64,000 nt of DNA, taken from Actinomycetes bacterium. GTDB taxonomy: Bacteria; Actinomycetota; Acidimicrobiia; Acidimicrobiales; Palsa-688. Under the pieces are notes generated by a model. That model saw only the letters and a program-made list of their open reading frames with translations. It ran no database searches and was not told the origin of the DNA. Positions 17,134 to 26,248 of the stretch are shown one piece after another; the stretch's first letter is position 1, and the number at the start of each line of letters is the position of its first letter. The position numbers and the translations under genes were made by a program. Location: NCBI GenBank assembly GCA_021787365.1, contig JAJYMB010000003.1:1-64000 (forward strand). The letters are read 5' to 3'.

Positions 17134-17991
17134 GTGCCGAGCGTGCTCGTGACCGGGGTGGCCGGGCGCATCGGCTCGGTGACGGCGTCTCGGCTGAAAG
17201 AAGCAGGCTTCTCCGTGGCCGGGCTGGACCGGCGCCGTCCCGAGGGGCCGGTAGGAGACTTGCTCGACGAGGTCATCGTGGGGAGCGCCTCGGACGCCAG
17301 CATCGTCCAGCGCTCGGTCAGCGGGAAGGACGCCGTCGTGCACCTGGCGGCGATCCCGTCCCCTGAAGGTCGTGAGCCAACCGAGGTCTTCTCCAACAAC
17401 GTGGAGACCACCTTCAACGTGCTCCACGCCGCCGCCAGCGCGGGTGCCAAAGCGGCGGTCATCGCCTCGAGCATCTGCGCCCTCGGCCTCGTTTACGCGC
17501 CTGAGCCATTGCACCCCGACTACGCCCCGATCGACGAGCAGCACCCGTTGCGGCCAGCCGACCCCTATGGCCTCTCGAAGCACTGCGACGAGCTCACGGC
17601 GGGTATGATCTCCCGCCGCTTTGCGATGACAGTCCTCGCCTACCGCTTCCCTTTTACGAACTCCGCTCAGCAGATCGCGGCCCGCAGCGAGGCCAACCGA
17701 GCCCAACCCGCGGACGCGGCGCGTGAGCTATGGGCGTACCTGGACGTCCGGGACGCGGCGGAAGCCTGCCTGCTCGGGGTTTCCGCCGGCCTGGAAGGCA
17801 GGCTGAGCGGCCACCACGTGCTAAACGTCGTGGCGGAGGACGCCCTCGTGGACGAGCCCCTCGGTGACCTGGTCCACCGCTTCCACCCAGACACCGTGCT
17901 ACGCAGGGAGCTAGGGGCGCGAAGCTGCGCCTACGACACCTCGGCTGCTCGTCGGCTGCTTGGGTTCTCGGCTACGCACCTTCGGCCATGA
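17134..17991 (+). CDS. Extended SDR, uronate dehydrogenase-like, 285 aa
   Basis: NAD-dependent epimerase/dehydratase family. Glycine motif TGVAGRIGS at 7-15, acidic LDRRRPEG after the second strand, VVHLAAI at about 68-74, and YGLSK (catalytic Tyr and Lys) near 146-150. Size and the absence of long inserts match uronate dehydrogenases that oxidise D-glucuronate or D-galacturonate to aldarolactone, rather than nucleotide-sugar epimerases. GTG start at 17134 follows uxuA by three bases. Function as uronate dehydrogenase is inferred from family and context. Confidence 0.8.
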   Translation: MPSVLVTGVAGRIGSVTASRLKEAGFSVAGLDRRRPEGPVGDLLDEVIVGSASDASIVQRSVSGKDAVVHLAAIPSPEGREPTEVFSNNVETTFNVLHAAASAGAKAAVIASSICALGLVYAPEPLHPDYAPIDEQHPLRPADPYGLSKHCDELTAGMISRRFAMTVLAYRFPFTNSAQQIAARSEANRAQPADAARELWAYLDVRDAAEACLLGVSAGLEGRLSGHHVLNVVAEDALVDEPLGDLVHRFHPDTVLRRELGARSCAYDTSAARRLLGFSATHLRP

Positions 17992-18165
17992 GAAAGGACT
18001 AGCGCAGACAGGCCGGCCCAAGTCGCTCCGGAAGGTCGTGCATCCAAAAGATCCGCCACGACCTGAGGCAGATTCCCATGGTGACCGCCACTCGCCAACC
18101 GCGCCTCAACCCAATATTCACCGCCGAAGGCCCAACGTCGCGCGCCTTCTAGCCGAGGGTCGGCA

Positions 18166-19383
18166 TCAGGGCCGGGTCACGGTGCCGTCACGCAGGCGCA
18201 CCTCCGGCCAGGCGCCGTTGAAGTCGTGCTCGGGGAAGGGGAACCGCGCGGCCGCGTTTTCATCGAGGTCGATGCCGAGCCCCGGTAGGCCGTTGGCCCA
18301 CAGCGCACCGTCGCGGACCTCGGGGCAGCCAGGGAAAACCTCGCGTGACCTGTCACTCCAGAGGGCAAGCTCTTGGATGCCGAAGTTGGGGCAGGACAGG
18401 TCGAGGGCCAGGTTGGCGGCATGGGCCACGGGCGAGGCGTCGCCAGGGCCGTGCCAGGCGGTGCGGACGCCGAAGAACTCGCACAGTGCCGCCAACTTGC
18501 GCGCCGGCGTCAGCCCGCCGATGTCGGAGATATGCACACGGATGAAGTCGACCAGGCGTCCCTGGACCACCGGCAGGAACTCGGCGCTGTTGGTGTACAG
18601 CTCGCCCATGGCGATAGGCACTCTCGTCTGTTCGCGGATGAGGCGGAGATAGGGGTTGTCCTCGGGGGCGACGATGTCCTCGAGGAAAAAGAGGCGGTAG
18701 GGCTCGAGGTCTTTGGCGAGCTGAAGCGCCATCGTTGGCGGCACCCGCTCGTGGACGTCGTGCAGCAGCTCGACCTCTTCGCCGAGCGCGGACCGGAGCT
18801 CTTCGAACAAGCGCGGCACGATGCGACAGTACTGGCGTGGGTCCCACCACTCGCCCGGGGTCTCGAGACCGTCGAGCCGAGGGCCGAGAGCCGCTCCCGT
18901 GCCGTAGGTCGAGCGCCCGGGCACGCCAACTTGGCAGCGGATGTGCCGAAAGCCCTGCTCGATGAAAGACTGAGCACGTGCCGCGACCTCTTTGGCATCG
19001 GAGCCATGGGCGTGCACATAGACGTCGGCGGCACGGCGGCACTTGCCACCAAAAAGCTGGTAGAGGGGCATGCCGGCACGTTTGGCCTCGAGGTCCCACA
19101 ATGCCATGTCGACCCCCGAGAGGGCGTTGTTGAGCACTGGCCCATTGCGCCAGTAGGAGCTGAGCTGGGCGGCCTGCCAGATGTCCTCGATGTTGTCGGG
19201 GTCACGCCCGGTCACAAAGGGCTTCAGGTACTCCTCGACAGCGGTCACGACGGCGAGCGGCCGTTGGGTGAACGTGGCGCAACCGAGCCCGTACAGGCCA
19301 GGCTCGCTTGTGTCGACGCGCACGATCACGAGGCGGATGCCCTCCGGCGCGGTGCAGACCGTTCGGACGTCGGTTATCTTCAC
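18166..19383 (-). CDS. Enolase-superfamily sugar acid dehydratase, ManD/RspA type, 405 aa
   Basis: Mandelate racemase/muconate lactonizing fold. N-terminal capping domain (KITDVRTV...), then barrel with Mg ligands: LLHDVHERV (Asp), FFLEDIVAPED (Glu), AMGELYTNS (Glu) and the ManD-specific AWHGPGD. YVHAHGSD and GRRLDGLETPGEWWDP-like loop (written here GPRLDGLETPGEWWDP) are ManD hallmarks. Known members dehydrate D-mannonate and/or D-gluconate to 2-keto-3-deoxygluconate. GTG at 19381-19383 is chosen because the family begins KI; a TTG at 19419 is possible. Opposite orientation to uxuA-udh. Confidence 0.87.
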   Translation of the reverse strand: MKITDVRTVCTAPEGIRLVIVRVDTSEPGLYGLGCATFTQRPLAVVTAVEEYLKPFVTGRDPDNIEDIWQAAQLSSYWRNGPVLNNALSGVDMALWDLEAKRAGMPLYQLFGGKCRRAADVYVHAHGSDAKEVAARAQSFIEQGFRHIRCQVGVPGRSTYGTGAALGPRLDGLETPGEWWDPRQYCRIVPRLFEELRSALGEEVELLHDVHERVPPTMALQLAKDLEPYRLFFLEDIVAPEDNPYLRLIREQTRVPIAMGELYTNSAEFLPVVQGRLVDFIRVHISDIGGLTPARKLAALCEFFGVRTAWHGPGDASPVAHAANLALDLSCPNFGIQELALWSDRSREVFPGCPEVRDGALWANGLPGLGIDLDENAAARFPFPEHDFNGAWPEVRLRDGTVTRP

Positions 19384-19603
19384 CCGCCCAGCCTGCCGCT
19401 GCCTGCTTGCCCGGTTCAAGGTGGGCGCCCGGGCGCCGGGGCGCCAGTTTCGTCCACGCGCCCCATGACAGCAGATCGTCGTCTGAACCGAGGAAAAGAG
19501 CCAGCAGTCCCAAATGGCGCCGTCGACGAAGACCCGGTCAACCCTGGTGCCGGCGGTGGACGTGACGGTGGCGTCATGCTGAGGCTCGTGCCGGCCAGGC
19601 GCA
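19384..19603. other. Gap of 220 bp, nothing recognised
   Basis: Lies between the start of the ManD gene and the end of the NHL gene. Open frames here have poor codon use and no motif. Confidence 0.5.
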
Positions 19604-20236
19604 TCAGGGGTCGATGGTCCGTAGCCGGCCGGTGGTACGCCCGGGGGCCCACTGGGCCTCGGCGACCAGGACCCGGCCGTCGGGGAAAAGGCTGAGGGCT
19701 ACGGGCCGCCAGGCCGGCTCACAGGCGAACACCGTGGAGGTCCCGCCCCGGCTGACCCGGCGGACGACGTTGCTGGCCGCGTCGGTTATGTACAGCGTGC
19801 CGGCGCCGGCCAACCCGAGGCTCGTCGGCCAGCGCAACGTAACCTCACCCACTTGGAGGTCGCCCTGGCCGTAGGGCCCGCCGGCGAGGGTTGTCACGGT
19901 CCCATCGGTGTCCACCCTCCTCACCGTGTTGCTGACCCTGTCGGCGACGACCACGGACCCGTCCGGGGCGGCAGCTACCCCGAAGGGGTGCCGGAAACGG
20001 GCCTCCCAGGGCTTGCCGTCGACGAGGCCAGGCACCCCGCGTATCAGGAACGACCTGCCGTCTGGCTCGGTCCAGCGGAGCCGGTCGGCTCTGGGTTCGC
20101 TCACCACCACGGCACCGGTCGCCGTCACGCAGACGCTGCCCGGCCCAAGCATCGGTTGGACGTCCTCCATCACCTCCTCGGTCACGACTGTTAGGGATGG
20201 GGTGGGGTCGAGGGCCCAGTCGACGACGAAGGTCAT
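19604..20236 (-). CDS. NHL-repeat beta-propeller protein, 210 aa
   Basis: Contains NHL/SMP-30-like blades: FRHPFGVAAAPDGSVVVADR, NTVRRVDTDGTVTTLAG, and LRWPTSLGLAGAGTLYITD with NVVRRV. About four blades are present, so it is short for a full six-bladed propeller and may dimerise or be a partial propeller. No signal peptide or membrane segment. ATG 20234-20236 has AAGGAG seven bases upstream. The promoter carries a 16-bp inverted repeat shared with hemerythrin and AhpD genes, which links it to the redox regulon. Biochemical role unknown. Confidence 0.75.
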   Translation of the reverse strand: MTFVVDWALDPTPSLTVVTEEVMEDVQPMLGPGSVCVTATGAVVVSEPRADRLRWTEPDGRSFLIRGVPGLVDGKPWEARFRHPFGVAAAPDGSVVVADRVSNTVRRVDTDGTVTTLAGGPYGQGDLQVGEVTLRWPTSLGLAGAGTLYITDAASNVVRRVSRGGTSTVFACEPAWRPVALSLFPDGRVLVAEAQWAPGRTTGRLRTIDP

Positions 20237-20252
20237 GTCCGCTCCTTATATA

Positions 20253-20268
20253 TCTAGCATATGCTAGT
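20253..20268. promoter_or_regulatory. 16-bp inverted repeat, site 1 (NHL promoter)
   Basis: TCTAGCATATGCTAGT: arms TCTAGC and GCTAGT around ATAT; the inner 14 bases are a perfect palindrome. It sits 17-32 bases before the NHL start. Same 6-4-6 layout as sites at 27557, 27598 and 30884. Confidence 0.65.
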
Positions 20269-20363
20269 AATACTATCGGAGCTGAGGTGCCTGAACAAGA
20301 GTTGTTCTCACAAAACGAGGGCGGGCCCCCTAGGCTTCGGACGTCAGGGTTGTTCCGCGCTGT

Positions 20364-20371
20364 GCTAGATT
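20364..20371 (+). promoter_or_regulatory. Extended -10 box of a probable leaderless transcript
   Basis: TGCTAGATT combines a TGn extension with TAGATT ending seven bases before ATG 20379, and no Shine-Dalgarno is present, as in leaderless actinobacterial genes. GCTAGA also equals one half of the shared 16-bp repeat. Confidence 0.4.
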
Positions 20372-20378
20372 ATTGGGC

Positions 20379-21782
20379 ATGGGTGGTGCGACGACGAGAG
20401 GCTCGAGCCCGGCGGCTTTCGAGGCCGCGCCGGCCGGTGGCGCGGGGGCATCCCAGGCGTCCGGCGCTTGGCTAGGCCGGCCCCCCGGCCTGCCCGGCGC
20501 GGTGCCGCCCCCCTCGGTCCCCCTCAGCTTCCTCGGGGCGGCCGCCTTGGGCCTCGTGGCTTGCGGTGGGGCGTGGCTCTGGGCGCGGGGCGCGGCCGCC
20601 ACCGACCCGACTGCTGACCCTGTGGTAGCCGCCGCGCACCTCGGCATGCTGGCGACGCTGTCGATGGGGGTGCTCGGCGCCATGCACCAGTTCGTGCCTG
20701 TGGTCGCCCAGAGGCCGCTGCGCTCGGTGCGCCTGGCCCGGGCCACCTTCGTTACTTGGCTGGCCGCCTCCTGGCTCTTGCCCCTCGGGATAGCCACCCA
20801 GCAAGAAGGGGTCGTGGAGGCCGGCGGCGCCCTGGCGGCGCTGGCGATCGCGCTGCTCGTCGTGGACCTCTCGCACCCGCTGGCCGCCAAGGGGAAGGGG
20901 GCCCCTCTCACGGGGCTCCGCTTCGCAGTGGCCGGGTTCGTCGTCACCGCTTGCTTTGGTGTCGCCTATGTCGCCGACCGGACGGGCAACTGGTGGGATC
21001 TTTCAGGCCACGTGGTGCTCGCTCACGCCGTAGTGGGCCTCTTCGGCTGGCTCGGGCTCACCTACGTGGCGGTGGCAGAGAAGCTCTGGCCGATGTTCTT
21101 CCTGGCCCACGTGCCCGGGCGCCGGCGGGCCGGAGTTGTGGCGGTCTGGGCGGTGCCGGCCGGGGTCGCGCTCCTGTCGCCCGGGCTGCTCGCCGGCCTG
21201 CCGCAGCTGGCCGGCGCTGGGGCGGCCGTCCTTGCGGTCGGGCTCGTGGCCCACCTCTGCTCGCTCGGCGCCCACGTCCGCCACCGCCGGCGTAAGGCCG
21301 ACCTGCACCTCGTTTACGTCCTGACTTCGGCGGCTTGGCTGGCGGCGGGGGCGGGGACGGCGTTCGCGGCCTGGCTAGTGCTCCCGCACGACCATCACGC
21401 CGGGGTGGCCCTGGTGGCCGCCGCGGTTGCCGCCTTCGGTGGGTGGCTGCTGGAAGCCCTGGCGGGCCACGCCTACAAGGTCGTGCCGTTCATCGGGTGG
21501 TCGGTGCTGCGCTCGCAGGGGGTGGGCAAGGGACCGGGCGGCCGGCAGCTCATGTTCGCCGACCTCTACAACCACACCTGGGCCGCCGTCAGCTACGGGC
21601 TGGTGACCGGGGGCATCGCGGCTTTGTGCGTCGGGCTGGGAGCGAGCCTCCCCGTGGCCACGGCCCTCGCCGGGGGCCTGCTCGCCGCCGCCGGGCTGGT
21701 GGAGGCCGCCAATTTGGCCGCGCGGCCCGCTCGGATGCTGGCAGGGCGGCAAGGCCGAGCGCCGGCCGGCGGCGGTGCATGA
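20379..21782 (+). CDS. NnrS-like polytopic membrane protein, 467 aa
   Basis: After a Gly/Ala-rich 45-residue tail there are about twelve hydrophobic segments. HLGMLATLSMGVLGAMHQFVPVV resembles the His-containing helix of NnrS and heme-copper-oxidase-like proteins (written here as two parts: AHLGMLATLSMGVLG and AMHQFVPVV); VLAHAVVGLFGWLGL, GHAYKVVPFIGWS and FADLYNHTWAA supply more conserved histidines on helices. NnrS is a haem-copper membrane protein linked to nitric oxide metabolism (family knowledge). Starts at ATG 20379, probably leaderless. Divergent from the NHL gene and close to hemerythrin, DUF2249 and DUF59 genes, which supports a role in NO or oxygen stress. It is a relative, not a confident NnrS. 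Confidence 0.65.
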   Translation: MGGATTRGSSPAAFEAAPAGGAGASQASGAWLGRPPGLPGAVPPPSVPLSFLGAAALGLVACGGAWLWARGAAATDPTADPVVAAAHLGMLATLSMGVLGAMHQFVPVVAQRPLRSVRLARATFVTWLAASWLLPLGIATQQEGVVEAGGALAALAIALLVVDLSHPLAAKGKGAPLTGLRFAVAGFVVTACFGVAYVADRTGNWWDLSGHVVLAHAVVGLFGWLGLTYVAVAEKLWPMFFLAHVPGRRRAGVVAVWAVPAGVALLSPGLLAGLPQLAGAGAAVLAVGLVAHLCSLGAHVRHRRRKADLHLVYVLTSAAWLAAGAGTAFAAWLVLPHDHHAGVALVAAAVAAFGGWLLEALAGHAYKVVPFIGWSVLRSQGVGKGPGGRQLMFADLYNHTWAAVSYGLVTGGIAALCVGLGASLPVATALAGGLLAAAGLVEAANLAARPARMLAGRQGRAPAGGGA

Positions 21783-21970
21783 GCGCCTCGAGGTCCCCTG
21801 TCCCGGACCAAAGCGGCGAGGTTGGCAGAACCCGGCCAGGTTCTCAGCGAGGGTGCTGCCAGCGTGGGGTACACCGCCTGGCCTCTGCGGCATAGCCTCG
21901 GGTCATGAGGCCGGGCTGGCTCACGGCGCGCGGCCTCTTGGGCGGTATGACTGGCAGTGGGACACCATGA

Positions 21971-21996
21971 CGCAAGTTGCGAAGACGCAAGTTGCG
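21971..21996. promoter_or_regulatory. Twin palindromes before metE
   Basis: CGCAAGTTGCG, a perfect 11-bp dyad centred on G, occurs at 21971-21981 and again at 21986-21996 within a 15-bp direct repeat. The second copy ends 22 bases before the metE start. Fits two adjacent operator sites bound side by side. Confidence 0.55.
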
Positions 21997-22018
21997 AAGC
22001 TGTAGTAAAGCTGGCGCA

Positions 22019-24349
22019 ATGACAGCCACAGTGCACGGGATGCCCCGTATCGGGCCCAACCGGGAGCTCAAGTGGGCGCTCGAGTCCTACTGGGCCGGGA
22101 AGCTCACCGCCGGCCAGCTGAGCTCGGTCGCGGCCGACATAAGGCGCCGCAACTGGGAGACGCTCGTCGATGCTGGGGTCGACTTGGTCCCGGTCAACGA
22201 CTTCTCGCTCTACGACCACGTGCTCGACACTGCCGTCATGGTCGGCGCAGTACCAGAGAGGTTCGGCCGCCAGCACACGCCCGCCGACCTCGCGACCTAC
22301 TTCTCCATGGCCCGAGGCGGCCCTGGCGCCGGCGGTGCCCCCCAACCGCCGCTCGAGCTCACCAAGTGGTTGGGTACCAACTACCACTACCTGGTGCCCG
22401 AGCTCGGCCCCAGCAGTGAGTTCCGTCCTTACGCCGGCAAAGCCCGGGGCGAAGTGGGAGAGGCCAAAGCCGCCGGCGCCAGCACCTTGAAAGCCGTCCT
22501 CCTCGGGCCGTTCAGCTTCCTCTCCCTTTCCCGGCCCGAGGAGCCGGGTTTCGACCCCCTGCGGCTCATGGGCCCGCTGGTCGAGGCCTACCTGGAGTTG
22601 CTGGTCGGCCTGGCTGAAGCCGGCGCTACCTGGGTGCAGCTCGACGAGCCGGTCCTAGTGGGGGACAGGAGCCGCCCGGAACTGGCCGAGTTCGAGCGGG
22701 CCTACCGCCGGCTCGGCGAGGCCGGGGACCGGCCGAAGATCGTGGTGTCGACCTACTTCGGCGCTATCGGCGAGGCCATGGGCGCGCTGGTCGACCTGCC
22801 GGTGGAGGGAGTGGGCCTCGACTTCTGCGCCGGCCCGGCCAACTTGGCGCTCCTCGGAGCGGCCGGTGGCGCCCGGGGCAAGGTGGTCTTCGCCGGGGTG
22901 GTGGACGGCCGCAACGTATGGGCCACCGACTTGGAGGGGGCTCGGCGTCTCCTCGACCGTTTGAGCGACCTCGCCCCCGAGGTGGTCGTCTCCACGTCGT
23001 GCTCGCTCGCCCACGTGCCCGTGAAGGTCGAGGGCGACCCTGGCATACCGGCGTGGTTGGCACCCTGGCTCGCGTTCGCGGAGGAAAAGGTGGGCGAGGT
23101 GGCTGTGCTCGCCCGCGGCCTCGACCAGGGGTGGGGCGCGGTGGCCGACGTTGTCCGGGCCAACCACGACCTCATAGCGGCCAGGCGTTCCGACCCCCGC
23201 TGCGCCGACCCGGCCGTGCGCCGGCGGGTGGCGGGTGTCCCCGAGGACGGGCTTCGCCGGGCAGCGAGCGCCGGGGAGCGCCGTGCCGCCCAACAGGGCG
23301 TGCTCGGGCTGCCTGTCTTGCCCACGACTACCATCGGTTCCTTCCCTCAGACCAACGAGCTCAGAGCGGCCCGGGCCGCCCGGCGGTCGGGGCACCTCGA
23401 CGAGGACGCCTACTTGGGCAGGCTCGAGGCCGAGGTCGACCGGGTGGTCGACCTGCAGGAGGAAATGGGGTTGGACGTGCTCGTCCACGGGGAGCCCGAG
23501 CGCGACGACATGGTGCGCTATTTCGCCGCCCAGCTGGCCGGTTTCGCCCTGCCCGAGGCGGGCTGGGTGCAATCGTACGGCTCGCGTTGCGTGCGCCCCC
23601 CGGTGCTGTACGGCGACGTCTCCCGGCCCGGCCCCATGAGCGTCAAGTGGTGGGCCTATGCAGCTTCTCGCACCAACAAGCCCATGAAGGCCGTGCTGAC
23701 CGGCCCGCTCACCATGCTCCGCTGGTCTTTTGTCCGCGACGACCAGCCTCTCGAGGACACGGCGGCGCAGTTGGCCCTCGCCATCTCCGACGAAGTCTCG
23801 GACCTGCAGGAGGCCGGGGCGCGGGTGGTCCAGGTGGACGAGCCTGGCCTGCCCGAGGGGCTGCCCCTCCGCCGGCGCGACCGCGACCGTTACCTCGCCT
23901 GGGCGACACGGGCCTTCCGCTTGGCGGTTGCCCCCGCCGTTGCCGCCACCCAGGTGCACACCCACATGTGCTACGCCGACTTCTCCGACATCGTGGGCAG
24001 CCTCGCCGACATGGACGTGGACGTGGTCTCGCTGGAAGCGGCCAGGTCCGACATGGAGGGGGTGGCCGGTTTGGCCTCCTCTGCCTACGAGGGAGGGGTC
24101 GGGCCCGGCATTTACGACGTCCATTCCCCCCACGTCCCTGACGCCGACGAACTCTACGCCCTGTTGGCCCGGGCGGTCCAGGAGCTCGGGGCCAGCCGCG
24201 TGTGGGTCAACCCGGACTGCGGCCTGAAGACGCGCAAGTACGAAGAGGTCCTACCTGCGCTGCGCCACCTAGTCGAGGCCGCCCGCCGGGCCAGGGCCAA
24301 ACTCGCCCCCGAAAGCCAAACTGCAACCTTGGAGGCAAGCCAGTCATGA
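22019..24349 (+). CDS. metE: Cobalamin-independent methionine synthase, 776 aa
   Basis: Transfers the methyl group of 5-methyltetrahydropteroyl-polyglutamate to homocysteine, last step of methionine synthesis, cytosolic. Two TIM-barrel halves: N-terminal part from GMPRIGPNRELKWALESYW, C-terminal catalytic half from LPTTTIGSFPQT (about 437). Zinc ligands are visible: His and Cys of HTHMCY, Glu of VVSLEAARSD, Cys of NPDCGLKTR. Homocysteine-binding loop VHGEPERDDMV is intact. ATG 22019 has no strong ribosome site; it is chosen at the family start. Twin palindromes lie upstream. No B12 riboswitch was seen. Confidence 0.95.
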   Translation: MTATVHGMPRIGPNRELKWALESYWAGKLTAGQLSSVAADIRRRNWETLVDAGVDLVPVNDFSLYDHVLDTAVMVGAVPERFGRQHTPADLATYFSMARGGPGAGGAPQPPLELTKWLGTNYHYLVPELGPSSEFRPYAGKARGEVGEAKAAGASTLKAVLLGPFSFLSLSRPEEPGFDPLRLMGPLVEAYLELLVGLAEAGATWVQLDEPVLVGDRSRPELAEFERAYRRLGEAGDRPKIVVSTYFGAIGEAMGALVDLPVEGVGLDFCAGPANLALLGAAGGARGKVVFAGVVDGRNVWATDLEGARRLLDRLSDLAPEVVVSTSCSLAHVPVKVEGDPGIPAWLAPWLAFAEEKVGEVAVLARGLDQGWGAVADVVRANHDLIAARRSDPRCADPAVRRRVAGVPEDGLRRAASAGERRAAQQGVLGLPVLPTTTIGSFPQTNELRAARAARRSGHLDEDAYLGRLEAEVDRVVDLQEEMGLDVLVHGEPERDDMVRYFAAQLAGFALPEAGWVQSYGSRCVRPPVLYGDVSRPGPMSVKWWAYAASRTNKPMKAVLTGPLTMLRWSFVRDDQPLEDTAAQLALAISDEVSDLQEAGARVVQVDEPGLPEGLPLRRRDRDRYLAWATRAFRLAVAPAVAATQVHTHMCYADFSDIVGSLADMDVDVVSLEAARSDMEGVAGLASSAYEGGVGPGIYDVHSPHVPDADELYALLARAVQELGASRVWVNPDCGLKTRKYEEVLPALRHLVEAARRARAKLAPESQTATLEASQS

Positions 24350-24355
24350 ACCAGG

Positions 24356-25639
24356 TCAACGTTTCTCCAGCGTGCCCGAAGGTGTCCCCACGGCGATGAC
24401 CACGGCGGCGACGACGAAGGAACCGGCCATAACGGCAAATGCCGCTGGGAAGCCGGCAGCGTCGATGACCCAGCCGATCACGGCGGTCCAAAGCGAGCCC
24501 ACCCCATAGGCAATGGCGAAAAAAGCGCCGAAGGCTGCCCGCGCCGTCCCCTGGTCGGTCAGGTCCGAAAAGACAGCCTGCAGGAGCGGTGACTCGGTAT
24601 AGGCGAGCAACCCGACGGCTACCCCGAGGCCGGCCAAGAGAGCCGTGTCGTGGCCGGCGTAACCGAAGGCAACCAGGGCCGTTGCCCCGACGACATAGGT
24701 CATGATGAGGGCGCGCCTCCGACCGAAGCGGTCCGCCAGGCTGCCCCCGACCAACGGCCCGGCCACGCTGGCGGCCATGATGACGGTGAAGAGCACGCCT
24801 ACTGTGATCACCGGCAGGTGTAGGCCCGTGCGGAGGTCGGCGGGGATATAGGTGCTGAGCGTGCCGAGCCCGCGCCCGCCGGCGGCGATAGTGGAGGCGG
24901 CCAGGACCGCGACCACTGGGCGCCGAGAGAGAAGTTGGCGCAGGGAGACGGCCTCCCCCTTGGCCCCGGCCGCCGCCGGGCGCGGGTGCTCGGAGGGGAG
25001 GCCCGCTCCCACCAGCAGCGCTCCGGCGCCGAGGGCCACCGCCAGCGCGACCAGTGCCCAGCGCCACCCGGCCGTGGCGATGACCACCGAAACCACCAAA
25101 GGGATGCTGACTGTGCCCAGGCTGCCCCCGGCAGTGTGCCAGCTCAGCACCGTGGCCCGTCGTTGTGGGAAGCGTTCCGACAAGTAGGCAGAGCCGACTG
25201 GGTGCTGGGGCCAGCTCACGACGGCCCCCAGGACACGCGCCCAGGCGAACAACCCGAAGCCGGGGGCGGCCGCGCCGAGCAGGGCCGAGACGGCCATCCC
25301 GGCGTTCTGAGCCGACAACACCATTCGCGCCCGCGTCCGGCCGAGGAACCCGGCGGCGCCCTGCAGCAGCCCGCCGGCCAGGCCGGCACCCGTGAGCACC
25401 GCCCCCAAGAGGGCATAGGACAAATGGAAACTGGCGACCACGAACGGGTACACCACCGCCAGCCCGGCGACGTAAAAATGCTGGACGGCGTGGCCAGCGG
25501 TCATGACCGCCAGTGCCCGAGCGTCCCCACGCTGGCGCAGGAGAGCGGGCGAGCGCCGGGCCGTGCTCGCACTGCCAGAGGAAGGGCGCACAGGATCTGG
25601 CGGTTGGGGGCCTTCCTCTCTCAGCGTCTCCTCGTTCAC
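24356..25639 (-). CDS. MFS transporter, 427 aa
   Basis: Twelve predicted membrane segments with the MFS loop-8-9 signature GGSLADRFGRRRAL and a matching loop-2-3 form. No signal for a particular substrate; the YLSERFPQRRATVLSW segment is like Fsr/fosmidomycin-type and other drug exporters. GTG at 25637-25639 with GGAGG about eleven bases upstream. Converges with metE across six bases. The first 35 residues are a charged, disordered N-terminal tail. Confidence 0.85.
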   Translation of the reverse strand: MNEETLREEGPQPPDPVRPSSGSASTARRSPALLRQRGDARALAVMTAGHAVQHFYVAGLAVVYPFVVASFHLSYALLGAVLTGAGLAGGLLQGAAGFLGRTRARMVLSAQNAGMAVSALLGAAAPGFGLFAWARVLGAVVSWPQHPVGSAYLSERFPQRRATVLSWHTAGGSLGTVSIPLVVSVVIATAGWRWALVALAVALGAGALLVGAGLPSEHPRPAAAGAKGEAVSLRQLLSRRPVVAVLAASTIAAGGRGLGTLSTYIPADLRTGLHLPVITVGVLFTVIMAASVAGPLVGGSLADRFGRRRALIMTYVVGATALVAFGYAGHDTALLAGLGVAVGLLAYTESPLLQAVFSDLTDQGTARAAFGAFFAIAYGVGSLWTAVIGWVIDAAGFPAAFAVMAGSFVVAAVVIAVGTPSGTLEKR

Positions 25640-25867
25640 GGGCCCGGAGCCTCCGCGACCGGGAAGGCCGAGGGCCTGGCCGAGAACCCGAAGGTCCGGT
25701 CATGGCTCAGGTGCCTTACGGGGCGGGTGCCTCGCTGCCCCCAAGTGGTACAGGTCAAGCGCCTTATCGTACAGGCGTCGTCAGTGCCCGGGGCCCGGGC
25801 ACCCACTACCTACGCGCTGGTTGTGGGTACTGCCCATGCCGAAGCCCCCGGCGCACGCCCAGGGCCC

Positions 25868-26248
25868 TCAACGGCGCCGGAAACCGAGCGCGGCGGCGGC
25901 TTCGTCGTCCATCATGGCCGGGCTCCAGGGCGGGTCCCAGACGACGCGGACCTCGACGGGCACAGCCCCCCCAACGGCGTCGTCGATAGCGCTGCGGGCG
26001 ATCTCGGGCAGGCTCTCCGCGGCTGGGCACCCCGGCGTGGTCATCGTCATCTCGACCACGAGCGACCCCTCCTCTTCCCGCACGTCGTAGACGAGGCCGA
26101 GGGAGACCACGTCCAGGTACAGTTCTGGGTCGTAGACGCTTCGGAGCGCTTCCCACGCTGCGTAAGAGGCATCACCCGGCCCGAGTTTCAGCCAGCCGGC
26201 TGGTACTGGCGTGCGCCTGCCCGGCGCCGGCTCGGCCGCGTCGCTCAT
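25868..26248 (-). CDS. Metal-sulfur cluster assembly factor, DUF59/MIP18 family, 126 aa
   Basis: DUF59 proteins (SufT/PaaD-like) help mature Fe-S proteins. VYDPELYLDVVSLGLVYDV is the family signature, and MTMTTPGCPAAESLPE contains the conserved reactive Cys. ATG 26246-26248 overlaps the stop of the DUF2249 gene as ATGA, so both are translated together. Operon order hemerythrin-DUF2249, DUF2249, DUF59 is a known combination in bacteria handling nitrosative or oxidative damage to Fe-S clusters. Confidence 0.88.
   Translation of the reverse strand: MSDAAEPAPGRRTPVPAGWLKLGPGDASYAAWEALRSVYDPELYLDVVSLGLVYDVREEEGSLVVEMTMTTPGCPAAESLPEIARSAIDDAVGGAVPVEVRVVWDPPWSPAMMDDEAAAALGFRRR

Noticed and set aside
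21783-22018. Cobalamin riboswitch before metE
   Set aside because: No B12-box-like sequence or extended stem structure was seen; only the twin dyads stand out.
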